Source: Lotus japonicus (Eukaryota > Streptophyta > Magnoliopsida > Fabales > Fabaceae). From it: DNA of 64,000 nucleotides. The stretch lies in the NCBI RefSeq assembly GCF_012489685.1, contig NC_080044.1, positions 31,414,369-31,478,368 on the forward strand, given 5' to 3'. Each line of letters opens with the position of its first letter. The stretch's first letter is position 1. Of this stretch, positions 11,633 to 25,107 are shown one piece after another. Position numbers and translations under genes: made by a program. Under the pieces are notes generated by a model. That model was not told the origin of the DNA. It saw nothing but the letters and a program-made list of their open reading frames with translations, and did no database searches.

Positions 11633-13430
11633 ATCACCACCACCACCACCACCTGCTCCGGCCACCGTCACCTTCTTGCTCCATATCTGGCTGATTTCTT
11701 TCTCCCTTCTCTGATGAGTGCTGTTCCGGCCAAGAAAGGATTACAATGAGAAAATCTAGAGAGAGAGAGCGTGTAACCGCTTAGAGAGAGAGAGTGTGTA
11801 ACCAAATCTTGAGTTTGTTATTCATGAAATGAGCTAAGAGTCTCTTACAATTGGTAACCGCCCCATATTTATAGGCTAGGGGTTGGTGTCTAATTGTCCT
11901 TAGTGAGCCGTTTTGGCCTCTCGGGCTTGCACGTCGCCTTGGGGTGAGCATCCCTAGGCGAGGTTTAAGTGCCTCTGAATCTTCCTTCTTCCCCTCTCTT
12001 TTGTGCTTCCACAAGTTAGGTTTATGGCATGAGCAAGTTTGGGCCAGGGGTCCACTTCCCATTCCGATGAGCCCACCACCACCCGAAGTCTCCACCTTTC
12101 CCTTCCTCGTCGGATCTGTCACCTTCGATAGGAAAAAAGGCTCAATCTATTAAGCTTTGTTTTGAAAAAGAGAAAGCTTGAATCTTGTTCATTGTTGTGG
12201 AAGGTTGGGAAAAAAGTTCAGTCCTTTTCATTATTGAAGCTGTTTTGAACAAAAAAAAAAACTTGAATTGTGTTTAATGTTGATGGAAGGTTTGGGTTCA
12301 ATTTTTTTCATGATTGATGCTTTATTTTGAAGAAAAAAAAAGCTTGAATCTAGTTATGGAATTTGGTTGCTGCATGTTGAAGAGGTTTTTTTTTGGATAA
12401 GCAATTGATTAAATAGATAAAAACATAGTCAAGAAAAAACAGGGAAAACAAATTGAAAAAAAAGGAAGGGGAAAGAAGATACAACACAAACAACAAGCAA
12501 CATGGGAGAAGACTGTGATTTTGGGAGAGAAAGAATTAAGGTATTTTGGGCATTTCAGTGATTTTTTTTTTGCTTTAAATCATATCCATTGAAATTTTAA
12601 ATATTATATCCAACGGTATTCATTTAACTGTACCACGGTGGTCCAATTTCCAACTATCCCACCGTAGGTAAAACCTGAAAAAAATCCCACAGTAGGCGCA
12701 TCCTTGTGTTATCTAAAACTCGAACATACCCTTACTTGAACACTTTTCTGCCCTTTTTCAAGTTCTAACACCGACTCATTCTCATTTCTCGTACCTTCAC
12801 AAATATACATTTACACTTAATCGTTCTCTCATTAACCTTTATTCTACTAAGGCTCTTAGGCTAAGGCTTGAGGGTCCTTGATAAGGCTTGCTAAAAGTTA
12901 AATTAAATAGATCTAACATCAAGTATCAGACCAAAGTGAGTGAGACGTTCATGCTTTTTATACTTTACTCTTCTCCTTTATTTTGTTCTGCTCATGTTGT
13001 TAATGGTTTTCCATGTTCCAGCAAATATCTTTTTTTCCTTTTATTGCTGTTTCTAAACTTTCTATTAGTATTTGGGATAGCACCCCTTGTGCAGTTGTGC
13101 TAGTTTGAATACAAAGATTATCTTATAAAAAAAAATCAATAAATACGTGTTAGAAAAGAAAGTGTTTTTTGTTTATACATCGGAAAAAGAAATAAAGTGT
13201 TATTAATTAGTACTTGCCCACTTTTTTATTATTTAATTTAAGCATTTTTAATTCCCAATTTTTATTTACTGGTCCAATGAGATAGACAAAAATTAACAAT
13301 AATTCAATCCTCCTTCTTAATTCCACTGCAACCAAATATTTTTTTTGATTCACAAAGTTATCGAATTTTTCTTCTCACAAGATAACAAACAAAGTGCAAA
13401 TAAATAGACACTTGATTTATTTGGCTTCCA
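11633..13430. other. Intergenic region without a supported gene
   Basis: The region holds a short CAC microsatellite (11635-11653), two purine repeats each followed by 'gtgtaacc' (about 11757-11805) and three imperfect ~85-bp repeats at 12150-12360. From 12370 to 13430 it is A/T-rich with no frame that looks coding. Confidence 0.5.
12150..12360. repeat. Three imperfect ~80-90 bp tandem repeats
   Basis: 'ttttgaa...aaagcttgaatc', 'ttttgaac...aaacttgaattg' and 'ttttgaag...aaagcttgaatc' recur, each followed by an 'attgttg(t/a)tggaaggtt'-like segment in the first two copies. The A tracts vary in length. Confidence 0.55.
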
Positions 13431-13561
13431 ATATATTAATTATTTCATTCGCAAGGAAGCTGGATAATTCACACTTCAGAGAAGCTCCCACTTAGTAGAT
13501 AATTGCAACAACAACAACACCATTTATTTCTGACCCTGCTTAATTAGCTTGTTAGGCTTTC

Positions 13562-15731
13562 TCAATCAGCAGTTGTCCAGGTCATGTCATTCTCAAAGAT
13601 CCAGTGACACACTTCAATCCGACCTGGACCGGACCCAAGAGCCATGAACGCACCATGAGTGGGGCTCCAAGCAGTGGTGTCCAAGTGACAGATGGCAACT
13701 CCGTGGTTAATCTTAGCCTTTGTAACCGGGTTTAAAAGATCTGCTTCATAGACCCGAACCTTAGGAACCGAGTGGCAGTAGTAAAGCAAATAAGGAAACA
13801 AGCTCTGGTGACACGACATCGACTTGGTTACTTTCCCACCATTCACCCCATAAACCCGACCCACCATCACGGTCTTCCCCGACCCATTAACATTCTCGGT
13901 TGCCCGAACTGTCACGTTGCGGCCCAAAACTGAAGCGGCAAAGTCAATCATGTCCTCAATCGAGCCCACGCAACGTTTGGTCTCACCCGCGCTCGGTGCC
14001 CTCCCGCACTCACCGACCGAATCAACAATCATTTTATCCATGGAAGAATTATCAGAGATCCTGAACACGCGTTTCAGATCCGAAGATTTAAAGGGCAATT
14101 TGGTCAAAATGGAACGAGGCAAAAACGACCTTTTGGGCATTTTGTCAGTTACATCAGGCATGGGAATAACCGTCCCTGATTTCAGCATCCTCTCACGAAA
14201 GAACTTCCCAGGTTCAACCCATTTCTTTGCCAAATTTCCAGTAAGGCTCTGTTTGGATGAGCGTTTGGTATAACCAGCAAAGGAAATGCCATGTTTGGAG
14301 TAATCTTTGAAGGTGTTATTGACACCATAGCCCTTGAAGTTAACCTTCTGATCAATGTCTGCTCCTTTGGCGTATCCTTTGAAAGTGTCGGTTCCTTCAT
14401 TGAATGACTTCCCATAATTCTTGAATTCCACCGGATCGCCGCCTCGTGCGCCCTCGGCGTATGACTGGAACGAGTCGGCGCCGACGTTCGCCTGGTCACG
14501 GTAGTTTGAGAATTTCTCGGCTGCGAAGACGCTGTCCTTGGCGTAGTTCTTGAACGTCTCGGTGGGGTTGTTCATGTTCACGCCGTAGTTCGTGAACGTG
14601 TCCTTGGCGCTGGTGCCTTTCTCAGCGTAGTTTGAGAATCCGGAACTGGCGACGTTGGAGTTTGTGCCGTAGCCGGAGAAGTCGTTGGCGGCGCCGAGCG
14701 ATTCTTTGCCGTAGCTGGTAAAACTCTGGTCGCCGGCGTTACCGTTTTCGCTGTATTGGGAGAATTTTTGCTCCCTGCCGACTCCGTCGGTGGAGTAGGT
14801 GGTGAATCCGAGGTTGGGGACGTTGGAGTTGGCGCCGTATGATTTGAAGTCGCCGGCGCCGCCGGCGGTGTTGGTGCCGTAAGTGTGGAAGCTCTGGTCG
14901 ACGACGTTGTTGCCGTCGCCGTAGCTGGTGAAGGTTTCATTGTGGCCGGCGGAGTCACGGCTGTAGCGGCGGAAGTCGTTGACGGGAGTATTGAAGAAAC
15001 CGTTGGAGTAGTTCTTGAAGGAGTCGAGGCCGTCGGGTCGGTCGGTGCCGTAGTTTGTGAAGTTCTGGCCGTCGTTGTAGACGGAGAAGGCGGAGTCCTT
15101 TGGGTGGTTGTCGAGGCTGGGGGACACCTCCGGGAAGCAGAGGAGGTGCGCGGCGGAACAGAACTCCGGGAGGCGAGTGGAAAGTGTGTTGGCGGCGGCG
15201 AGGGTGGCGTAGGTGGCGGCGTCGGAGGCGGTCAGTGGTGACGCCTTGGAGAGGAGGAAGGATGACTTTGGCAATTTGTTGGAGATCGCTCTGTCCCAGT
15301 AGCGGATCACGAATGCTTTTGGTGTGAACGGGTTTTGCTTCTGCGCTTCTGCTTCTCCATCTTCAACAGCAAAACCAACCTGTGCGTTGTTGAAACATTA
15401 GGGAAAACACAGATAAAGCAGTTGGAAAAATTTATCTTTAAACTTAAATGTCATCTTCACAGATGGAAATGAAAAATGCGAGAAAATTAGTTTAATTTAT
15501 ATGATATGTAGTTGATGTGATAGTTAAGAAAAAAACAGATAAAGAAGAGCAAATACTCAAATAGAGACAAGAAATATGAATGTATCAAAATCCAAAGCAA
15601 TTAAGCAGTTAAACAACTATAATGAATTAATAAATAATAATAAGAGAACTAAAAACTTTTGCTGCACTTACACAGAATGTGGAGAGAAGAAGGATAAGGA
15701 GAAAGAGGCTGCTCCTGTGAGTGATGATCAT
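13562..15731 (-). CDS. Polygalacturonase-1 beta-subunit-like BURP-domain protein
   Basis: This is a cell-wall/apoplastic protein of the PG1-beta type; family members associate with pectin-degrading polygalacturonase and affect pectin breakdown. The coding sequence joins exon 1 (15731-15672, 20 codons) to exon 2 (15379-13562) with a phase-0 intron, giving about 625 residues, the usual family length. Exon 1 encodes a hydrophobic signal peptide (MIITHRSSLFLLILLL). Residues ~36-50 read NPFTPKAFVIRYWDR, the conserved mature N-terminus. Residues ~115-390 are ~14-residue FxxY(G) repeats. The C-terminal ~215 residues are a BURP domain with the full pattern: CH, 10 residues, CH, 27 residues, CH, 25 residues, CH. 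No break is seen. The shorter frame starting at 15310 lacks the signal peptide. This is the only convincing intact host gene in the window. Confidence 0.93.
15380..15671 (-). other. Intron of the PG1-beta-like gene
   Basis: On the minus strand the donor is GTAAGT (first base 15671) after codon 20 (TGT), and the acceptor ends CGCACAG (last base 15380). It is 292 bp, phase 0 and A/T-rich. It separates the signal-peptide exon from the main exon. Confidence 0.85.
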
Positions 15732-15915
15732 TACTTGTTTGTGCGTGTTATTATTGTGCATATTTAATTCCACTTTCATTTGTTTTTATTTTTATTTTTT
15801 ATTTAATCCTTCTTGTTCATGAGGAGTGTGAGAGAAGGGAGAAAAGGAAGATAGAGCTAGTGTTAAGAAATGAGAATGCTGGCGGGTTTTGTTGTGTTGT
15901 ATGCACGTATTTATA
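15732..15915 (-). promoter_or_regulatory. Core promoter and 5' leader of the PG1-beta-like gene
   Basis: A TATA box, TATAAATA on the minus strand (15915-15908), lies 177 bp before the start codon. It is followed by a pyrimidine-rich leader (cttccttttctcccttctct near 15820-15850), normal for a plant gene. The transcription start is not visible but would be expected about 30 bp after the TATA box. Confidence 0.6.
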
Positions 15916-16031
15916 TTAGTCCCGAGAGGTGTAAAAGGTCAACCGAGTGAGCAAAGAAGTGAACGTGCCACTTTAATCGGAAACGATGGTCCTACTCCAC
16001 ATGGAGGTGTAGGTATGCGTTTGAGCTTTAA

Positions 16032-17081
16032 GGGCCCGTTTGGTGGTCAGGATAGGATATGATAGGATATGATATGTGAACAGGATATCAACAGGATAGG
16101 ATAAGAGCAGGATAGACTCTTATCATATCCTGTGTTTGAGGTGCACATGATAATGACAGGATATGATAAGGAAAAATGTATCAGATTTATATTTGAATAA
16201 AAAATACATTTAAAATTGATCATTTTATTAAATTTAATTTCTTTACATTTTCATGAATGAGTCTATATTTTAAAATAAATAAAATTAATTTAAATTTTAT
16301 TAATTAGCCTATTTTATTGTTTTGAAGATACCCTATATTTTAAATAAAATTATGCAGTTAACCGATTGGTTTTCACTTAGCTGTGACACGTGATAATTAA
16401 CAATAAAAGTTAACTAAATTAAGAATATTATTATTTGAAAAGTAATTTATATTTGAATTATAAATTATTATAGAAGTAGATAAGTAGTTTTAAATAATAG
16501 GAGATGAAAATAAAAAATTAATCTATTACTATTAAAAAATCAATATTTGTAATCAATGTTTTTCACTTAGTTGTGACACGTGATAAACAATAAAAATTAA
16601 TTAAATTAAAAATATTATTATTTCAAAAATACTTTATATTTAAATTATTATATAAGTAGATAAATAATTTTTAAATAATAGGAGATGAAAATATTAAATT
16701 AGTCTATTATTATTAATAAATCAATATTTGTAAGTGAGTAATCTATTTTTACTATTTATGAATAATAATTTTATTTATTTTTTATTTTAGTTAAATTAAT
16801 ATTTTTATATTTATTAATTAATATTATTATAAATTATAAATTATATAATATTAAAATAAATTAATTTGGAGTTAGGATACTGAAAGAAAATATATAACTG
16901 GTATCCTATCCTGCTCTATCCTAGCTCCCCCCTCAGGATAACTTTTACACATGATTGACAGGATAGGATAGAAGACAGGATAGTGTTATCATATCCTGCT
17001 GGTGCAACAAACAACAGATAACAACAGGATATGATAATTATCCTGTCCTATCCTATCCTATCCTGGTCACCAAACGGGCCC
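16032..17081. mobile_element. 1050-bp terminal-inverted-repeat transposon flanked by TTAA
   Basis: The element begins GGGCCCGTTTGGTGGTCAGG and ends with its inverse (CCTGGTCACC, then AAACGGGCCC). Both ends are flanked by TTAA (16028-16031 and 17082-17085). Subterminal regions are packed with GGATA/TATCC repeats (16050-16160 and 16900-17065), in opposite orientation at the two ends. The middle is extremely A/T-rich and non-coding, and contains a degenerate direct duplication ('cacttag(c/t)tgtgacacgtgata' at about 16374 and 16563). A non-autonomous DNA transposon is well supported. The superfamily is open: TTAA suggests piggyBac, while the terminus also resembles PIF/Harbinger elements. Confidence 0.85.
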
Positions 17082-17085
17082 TTAA

Positions 17086-18755
17086 TTTCAAAGAGTGGAA
17101 GTGATTGAAAGAAGAAGGAAAATATCAGTTCACTATATACTACCAACTGTTGATAGTGATGAAAATAGACAAAGTAGCTTGGTGTGGCCACCAAAAAAAA
17201 GTTGGGTTCTGGGTAGATCTGATCATGAGGAATGAGGATAGAGATACAACATAATTTTGATAGATTCAATGGGTCCTCTAATATGTACAATAGGTCCTCT
17301 AATATGTACAATACAACAATGATATATACACACCTCATTTTTTAAACACTTTATTTTCACCTATTTTTGTTTCTACCTCTTTCCTCTTATCATCTATCAC
17401 ATCTCATACTTTCTCTCTCATACTTTTTCTTTTCTTCCTATCTCTCACCTCATTTCACCTCTTCCACCTCTTTTTAAGGTTTGTAAGTAACATTTTCCAT
17501 GTACAATGTATTTATTATTTTAAAGTTGCAAGGGTAAAATGACTTCACTGGTTTCCCGATTTTTTTTCTTTTTTAAATTAAATATTTATCAGTTTTAACT
17601 TTTATGTTATGTTTTGATATGTCATTTTAGCTAGTTTATAGCTTATTTGACTATCTTAAAAACTCTTTAAAAATGTTAAGTGAAGGAGCTTATTTCAGTA
17701 GCTTAGTCTAAATTTAGCCAAACTTAGGTTTCCACCACAAATTCTTCCAACAACCCTCCTTTCTCCACCTCCTCTCTGCTTCCCTTCCTTTCTTTAACCT
17801 CCTCGCCCTCGACCACAAATATCATTGTCATCATCGTCGTCCATCGCACCGCTCTCCTCTCCACCTTCAATTGTTGCTCAAGCTTAGAAACGGTTGCACC
17901 CCTCACATTTCTCATTCATTAATCTCTTTGAGGTTTTCCTGAATATGGTCTAATCTTAGGTCTTTAATTGTCCATGGCAGAATTAGAAGCATGATAAAGT
18001 TTAATGGTTTCTTGTAGTTTGTTATGCTCCGCCTTTCACTCCTCTTAATTTACAATGAATTTGTGTTGATTCTTCTATGTCAAGAGCACTACAATCCAAT
18101 CGAATCTCATCTGAACCCACAATAACCCTTTCAACCAACCACCCTTGTTCGCTTATTAGAGTACCTTGCCCTAACCATTCCCTTTGCCAAAATACATGCA
18201 AATTTCTTTGCCAAAACACAACGAAAAGAGGCAAAATCTTACGTTTGGATCACAAATCAGAAAACACGCATCGAAAATTGAACACCATAGCAGCAGAGTG
18301 CAAATCACACACCTCTTAAATCGAACACCATAATGGTACAAATGGCAAACCATAAGATGAAAAACACTCAACCTAGCATGGCCTCTCACGTCGATGCGAA
18401 GACGGTCCTCGACAACGTCTCGGTGACAACATTGTTGTCAACGACACATACCTCATGGTGACAGAGTTCGACACGGAAGCTTCAAACTTCACAGGGGGGC
18501 TATCGTCAGAGACGTTGGGCTAAAGAGGAATTGGAACTCAAAACCAAAGGATTTGAAAAGAAATATCATTCATCAATTAAAAAGAAACCAAAACTCGAGG
18601 ACCGAAGCATTATTTTTTTTGACATAGAGGACCGAAGTTGAAGAAACATTTTTTTTCAAAAAAAAAGGTTTAACCAATTCAATACCTAGAAAAACAAGTC
18701 TAAATTAAAGGTACTTGTAAAATTACATAAGAAAAAACTTAGAATTTAATCATTT
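17086..18755. other. Region without a supported gene
   Basis: A pyrimidine-rich tract (17340-17470) and several short frames with no recognisable domain are all I see. A more G/C-rich patch at 18370-18530 could be an old gene fragment, but no continuous frame or motif supports it. Confidence 0.4.
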
Positions 18756-18944
18756 GCACTGTCAGTGTAAAATAGCTTTACACTGAAATCCAATTGACTT
18801 TCAATAAAAGACATCCAATTGAATTCCGCTAAATAAGCAAATATGTTTTAATTTTAATTAAGATTAAAAATGAATGTAACTCTCTCTCCTACGTGGCAAA
18901 CATTGATTGGATGTTAGTGTAAAACTATTTTACACTGAGAGTGC
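18756..18944. mobile_element. 189-bp MITE
   Basis: The left end GCACTGTCAGTGTAAAATAG and the right end, whose inverse reads GCACTCTCAGTGTAAAATAG, form near-perfect inverted repeats of at least 29 bp. The interior is A/T-rich with a direct repeat around 'acatccaattga'. This resembles a MITE family common in legumes. The target duplication is not clear. Confidence 0.8.
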
Positions 18945-19051
18945 ATATCCATCAAACTTAAAAACTTATGTATATTAGGCCAACCCGATTTATAAATATG
19001 TTCTTTTCCATCAATATTTTTTTTATCACATCACTAAAATTATATAGTCTA

Positions 19052-20290
19052 CTAGTGCGATAACCTGTGCGCTGCACGAAATTTTATGTTAGAATTTTAT
19101 AATAAATAAATTAGTTTTCATATATGTAATTTTTAAATTATAAATAAGTTAATCGTGTATAAGTGAACCGTATAATAATATATGTAGAGAAAAATGGAAT
19201 AAAAAATGAAATTGTGTTGTATACATAAAAAATTTCCAAAAACTTCCTTAAACACTACATTTACAGTATTGGTCTATTGTTTGCCCTCCTCATCCATATA
19301 CAAAGTTTAAGACTGTACCCTTTCTTGAGCGTACTCTAGAGAGATCTACATATCTGACCATGAGTGAAGATGAGTCTCGGAAGGAAGAGTCCAACCTGAG
19401 ATAGTTGTCTTCTTTTGAATTTAATTGCAAATTTGGAATCAGAAGAAACCAAGTCCATTCTTGAAATGTGCACTTTGTCATTAGAATTTTTTCCCGTGAT
19501 AATAGTTGCACTAATAAAACGTTCACCAAGTTCATCCACAATTAACCTAGTTCCTTTGCATAAACCTGTTGCTTGGTCTATATTTCTCAAAAGCTTGATT
19601 CGAGTATAACTTTCAATAATAGTTCGTGATTAGACATTCCTGAACTTTTAGTGTCATTCAAATTTTTGTGTGGTAAATCACTCTACTCAGATTTCAGAAT
19701 CATCATCCGATCGCAAGTCAGAGTCGGAGCTCAGATATTCATGTTATGATGCAGCTATCATATCGAGCACGTAAGTGTTCATCATTTCAACAACCTCCAA
19801 TTTTTGGGGTCAGTAGACCTTGAAAAAATCAGCATGGTCGTCATTTTCAAATTTAAGAATCCAATCTGCATATTATTTGATTTCTTTTGCTTCCACAATG
19901 AGGAAGAGCTTACTGTAGCTTCCATAATTTTCTGTCTGCTTCCTCTAGTTATTACAGGCAGTATTTGTCTAAAATCACCTACAAGTAATACTACTTTTCC
20001 TCCAAAAGGTTTATGTACATTGTCTTCATCTTTCAACCTCATTAAATCTCAGAGTGTAACGTCTAGAGTTTCGAAACAATACTTTTTACATTGGAGCTTC
20101 ATCCTATATAATAAGGCTTGTTTCAAGCAGAGGCTTTACTCGTAGACTTCCCTACTTTATATTACATGTTGAGGTCTCTGCAGCATCTAATGTAATACAA
20201 AATTTAGAATCAGTTGTTCTGCCTCCAGGCAAGTTAATGATGCTATGCCACTGGAAGTAACATTAAAATTAATGTCATGTGGTTTTGTGA
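19052..20290 (-). pseudogene. Helitron 3' end and PIF1-type helicase fragments (copy 1)
   Basis: Fragments of the helicase half of a Helitron Rep/Hel protein lie in shifted frames. They include GGKVVLLVGDFRQILPVITR (19782-20042, a core motif of PIF1-like helicases) and MRNIDQATGLCKGTRLIVDE (19336-19590). The minus-strand 3' terminus has a GTGC-AGC-GCAC hairpin and ends CTAG at 19052 before T, as expected for Helitrons. Many frameshifts make it nonfunctional. It matches the better preserved copy at 32.2-36.2 kb and appears cut off near 20.29 kb. Confidence 0.8.
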
Positions 20291-20652
20291 GAAAAAATGT
20301 TTGTCTCGCCTTCATGAAAATATATTGACCACATTTAATACTTTATATACCAATATTCACTCTTAAAATAAGTGATTGCATTTGTACTTTTTCTTCTTGG
20401 TCAAATAGTATTTGTACTTTGATACTTGCATTTTTTTTAAGTCCAATAATGAGTTCGTCACACACTTTAATTATCAGCTTTAATCTTGCAAAAAAAAAAA
20501 GTTTACCAATATTTTAGAGATCTTTTAAAAGTTATTTCTAAAAGTTAGTCAATTTTTTAAAACTGGAGTGAAAACGATTATTCCTAAAAGTTAGCTTATT
20601 TTTTAGTAATCAGCTTAGGCAACCTGAAAATTAGCCAATTTACAAAAGAAAT

Positions 20653-23600
20653 CTATCTATCTATACTATACTATATATAAAAGCAGAGTTTCTACAGCCT
20701 TGAGGGCAAACTGGTCATTCAATAATCCATTGCACTACAACCTAATTTTCAGCATGGGTATTTTAGTAAAAATCCACATAATTTTTCAAAGATTCAATTC
20801 TGGCCGTTGATAACTTTGTGGCAACTCTTCAGCTTCAGGAGAAAAGTCAGTTTCATAGTAATCTCATTGTCTTTTGGCATTCCAAAATGAATTCACTAAG
20901 CTCAATTTTTTAGAACCTTTGAAGAGACCTTCAATCTTCTTCAGTTTTTTAGACCTTCAATCTTCTTTAAACCTTAAACTACGAGTATAAATACCCCTTT
21001 GCTCCATACTATTTTTTGTGGTTTTCTTACCTTTATTTTGCTTCTTATTTGGTTTAAAGTAGATCAATCATTGACCCTTCAAGCTTGATCAAGCTTCCAA
21101 ATGGTGAATGTTCTTCCATGTATTTTTTGCTTTTTCCTTCTATTTTATCATTTTTTTATGTTTTCTTATTTTTTTAAAAAGTGAGTGGGTCTAGAAAGGC
21201 TTGAGCTTCTAATTTCGAATATTATCGTTTGGTTTTTCTTAATTTCAGGTTCCAATTGTGCGAGTGGAGAAGAGGACAAATGAGTGTGTTATGAGGAAAC
21301 AAGCAAAGCGAGACAATTGTGTAAAGAAATAACTAATATGTTTGTATTTTTTTCTTTAAAATGTAGTTTTCCTTAAACATTCATGCTTGAATTTACAAAT
21401 TGCTATTTTGTTGGGAAAAGGACTCAACTTACACCTTTTTTGGCATTTTGTTGGACGAGGACTCAACTTGCACCATTTTTTGCATGGGTTTGAAACACAA
21501 AAATAAGAATTTGTGTTTGCAATTCGGTTTAAATAACCAAGATGAAGGATTCTTGCTTCCATAGTTGAACAATTTGGAAGGCAAACTGTATTGACTAGGA
21601 AAATGCACCCTTCAAGGGTAGTTGTTGCAACAATAATGATACGTGTGATGAGGATGATCAAGCTTTCAAATCATGATTGTTATCTTTACCTGATGTTGTA
21701 TCTATTCCGGCTTTACTCTTCTTATACTTTTTTTTATCCTTTAAAATTAATATTATTTTGTCCAATCCATATATTCTTCTATACTTGACAAGAGTTTGAG
21801 TTAAATATTTCAAATAATTTGTTCTATCAGTACCAGAAAAGAAGGAGGGATATCCAACTTTAATAGAGACACATACATCTTTAGAGGCGTGGGTTGAAGA
21901 AAAATGAAAGAGACAACGATTAAAGAACCCAAACTTACTCATCAAGGTTTTGTAAGTTCCTTGAAATCATTATGTTCTTGCATCAACTTAAATTACTCCA
22001 AACCAATGTTAAATCTAGAAAATTTACTTAAATTTGATAGAAGAATGTTCAAGTTCATTGGTACATTACATATTTTTATTTATATTATTAGTAAATTATA
22101 ATAGTAAAAGTTGTGCATAATAATATCTATTTATTAACATAATAAAAATTTAAGCCTAAAATTGATAACATAATGAGTTGAAGAATATTATAGAGATGTT
22201 GATGGAAACTTTTATATGTTAATAGTACAAAAAATAATAGTAGGCCAAGACATATAAATATAAATAATACTTTTCATACCTTATAACTAATTGATAAATC
22301 TTAGTGTCGTGTAATTTAAAACAATATCATTTACATGGAATTGGGTGAAACTTACAATTGGATAGTAAAGAGGCATAAGTTATAAAGTTGAAGTTCATTC
22401 AATAAAATTTTAGCAGTTATAAAATGTGAATTCCTAAAGTTCCATTCTATATTAGCAATTATAATAATTAATGTCATGAATAAATATTATTTATGACGCT
22501 CAAACACTTTGTTTACTGTAGTGTTAAGGTTGAATAAATGAGATATGCGAAAGTGTTGGAAAAATTAAAATTATAAGAGTAATATATGAAACTTGATTAA
22601 AAATAATTTAAATTAATAATTTAAAAAATAATAATAGAATGAGTTACTAATTAAGGAAGAAATATCAGATATATAAATATGAATTAGACTTAGGTAAATG
22701 TTCAAATTAAAATAAATACAAATATTTGATGTTTTAAAAAAAAATCTTTGAATTTTAATTTTAATTATCCAATATTGAAATTTTAAACTAAAACCAATAT
22801 AGAGTTAAATCTAAATTGAAAGAAAGTTATTTAAACATCATTTACTCATAAAGCTAATGTTCATTAAAAACAAAACAGTTAAAAAATTAATTAAATTGAA
22901 ATTGAAAGAAATCATTTAAATACAATTTAATCTATTTTTATTTTGACTTAGTAATTGAATGGATAATTGAGGTTGTTATAATAATATTTGAGTGTTATTA
23001 ATCCGTTAATCTTTCACTAATGTCAAGTGATAAAATTTCCAAGCAATTTTTTATTATCTTTATAATAAACTTATACTAATTTGTTTTTGTTTTTCTCTAT
23101 AGATTGAAATTATAATTTCTTATGGGAGATGCGTAAAAAGGAGAAATTTGCATGACCTTTTGCATGACTTCCTACACTCTATTATTTGGTGTATTATTAT
23201 TTTGTACTAAAACATTATGGATGGCTAGAAGTTTTATGTCGGTTTTGATTTTCACCCGCCTCAAAGGGGATCCATAAAGCAAAACCAGCCAAAAAACACC
23301 CTCTAAGATTATGCAGGCCCAACCAAAACCCAATCAGACGGTCAAAAAAATCTAGCAAAACGGGATTTCCTAATGACTAATACTTGCTAGGTTACTTCTC
23401 ATACAACATCAGCATTGCATGCTCATATTGTAGATTATTATTAATCTTTATCCTTTTTTTATTTTACATGTTATTGGGCATTGAGTTCAAAAAAGGTGGA
23501 TTAATAGAAGGTGAAAATGATGGGAAGACAAATAGCCATATAGATGTTGCAATACACGATTCGACGTGAGTCTTTTTCATACATTGATTGATTATATTAA

Positions 23601-24335
23601 ATTTTTAGACTCTCCTAAATAATTAGGTTAATTTACTTTATTAAAATTAGAATGAAAATTGCGGAGGCAATCAACTGGTGTGTACACTTTGAGGCTTATA
23701 CGCAGGCCAGATGGTGGCGTACTTAAGCCAAGAAAATAACGAAGAAATTTTAGTTGTGATAGTTCATCTTTGTAAGATTAAAAACTTGGGATGCTGATGA
23801 TGAAGTTCGAGATTGGGTACACAGTTGAAAGGAACCATGTTTGATGGAAGACTAGGAATGGAGCGTTAAGTAGCTTACGTGAAAGTTCTGAAGACCTTGC
23901 AACTGAGAGAAATTCAAGGTGCAATGATGAAAATACCAAGTGTACAAATTATTTTGGAATTTAGTCAGTCAAGGGCGTGAATTTGTTCTAGGTAAGCTCT
24001 TCTTTTCTATGTGAGTTTCATATACATACTCTATAGTAAAGTTATTTGGATATCCAAGTAAAAATCTTTTCTTGGCTTAAAAAAACGCAAAACAAATCCG
24101 CCAGAACTCCAAGATGCCTAAACTCCCAAGAACATCCACTAAACTCATCGGCTTCAGGCATAACAACATCGGTGTGAAGCAGATTCAACAATTCTTATAT
24201 TTAAAATAAATTTTATTCTTTTAATTCATGATTCTTCTTTTAGTAAATCTATAAAAATAACTAAGAATATGAAAAAAAATACACATTAAAAACAAAAATG
24301 AATACCTCCGTGTATTTCACGGGTCACAATACTAG
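20653..24335 (+). mobile_element. Putative non-autonomous Helitron
   Basis: The candidate 5' end TCTATCTATACTATACTATA followed by TATAAAAGCAGAG (from ~20653) resembles plant Helitron starts. The candidate 3' end near 24335 has a CCGTG/CACGG hairpin followed by a CTAG terminus. The interior has no helicase motif and no convincing coding frame and is A/T-rich. The next base after the 3' end is G rather than the expected T, and an alternative 3' end exists at 25140, so boundaries are tentative. Confidence 0.4.
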
Positions 24336-25107
24336 GACTTGAATTAAAACTTCTCGAGTCAAAATCTGTTTATATTTTTCAAATTTTTTTTCTTCTGTTT
24401 TTGTGATCAATCAACAATTATTCTATATGAAAATTATTGTTACCTCAAAAAAAAAAATTAAAATTACTTTCTTTTTGGGTAAGACGTCTTTCTTTTAAGA
24501 AAATCATGTTCGAGTCGAGAACATCCATATCACTGTGAGGTTATATCTTTTAGGGGAAAGTTTCTTTCATTCCACATGAAACAAAAAATAAAAATCTATA
24601 TGAAAATTACCTAAATGCACATCAAATTTACCTCACATAATTTACCTAGCTTAAAACTCTCATGTATTGTCATTTTTTCTCTTTTTTTTTACTCTATTTT
24701 ATTTCTTAGATTTCTTTTCATATGTTTATTGTTTGACATAAATAAGGATGAAAACACACACACAGATATATATAATAAATTTTTTTCTGCAAGAGAAAAA
24801 CAAACACATTTATCATGAAAAAAAATACTTACAAACTAATATTTTCTTATATCCAAAATTAAATTTTATCATTTATTAATCGGCAAATTATCTTTGGCCA
24901 CTGTTAAAAAGTACTACACACACCCTTATTAATACCAACCACCCTAATATTTAGCAGTAGTGAAAATGTAACACACTTTCAAGTGTGGTACACATTGGGG
25001 GATGATAATGATAGGTGTGGGTGATATTAATATCAATGTCCATTATCTTTTAATACATATAACAACAATAACACGGATTTTAAAATTTTACGCAAAAAAA
25101 ATGAAAA

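Noticed and set aside
14578..15241. Thr/Ala/Pro-rich and Val/Gly-rich frames inside the PG1-beta-like gene
   Set aside because: They are alternative-frame readings of the FxxY repeat coding sequence, which is G/C-rich and repetitive, so long shadow frames are expected.
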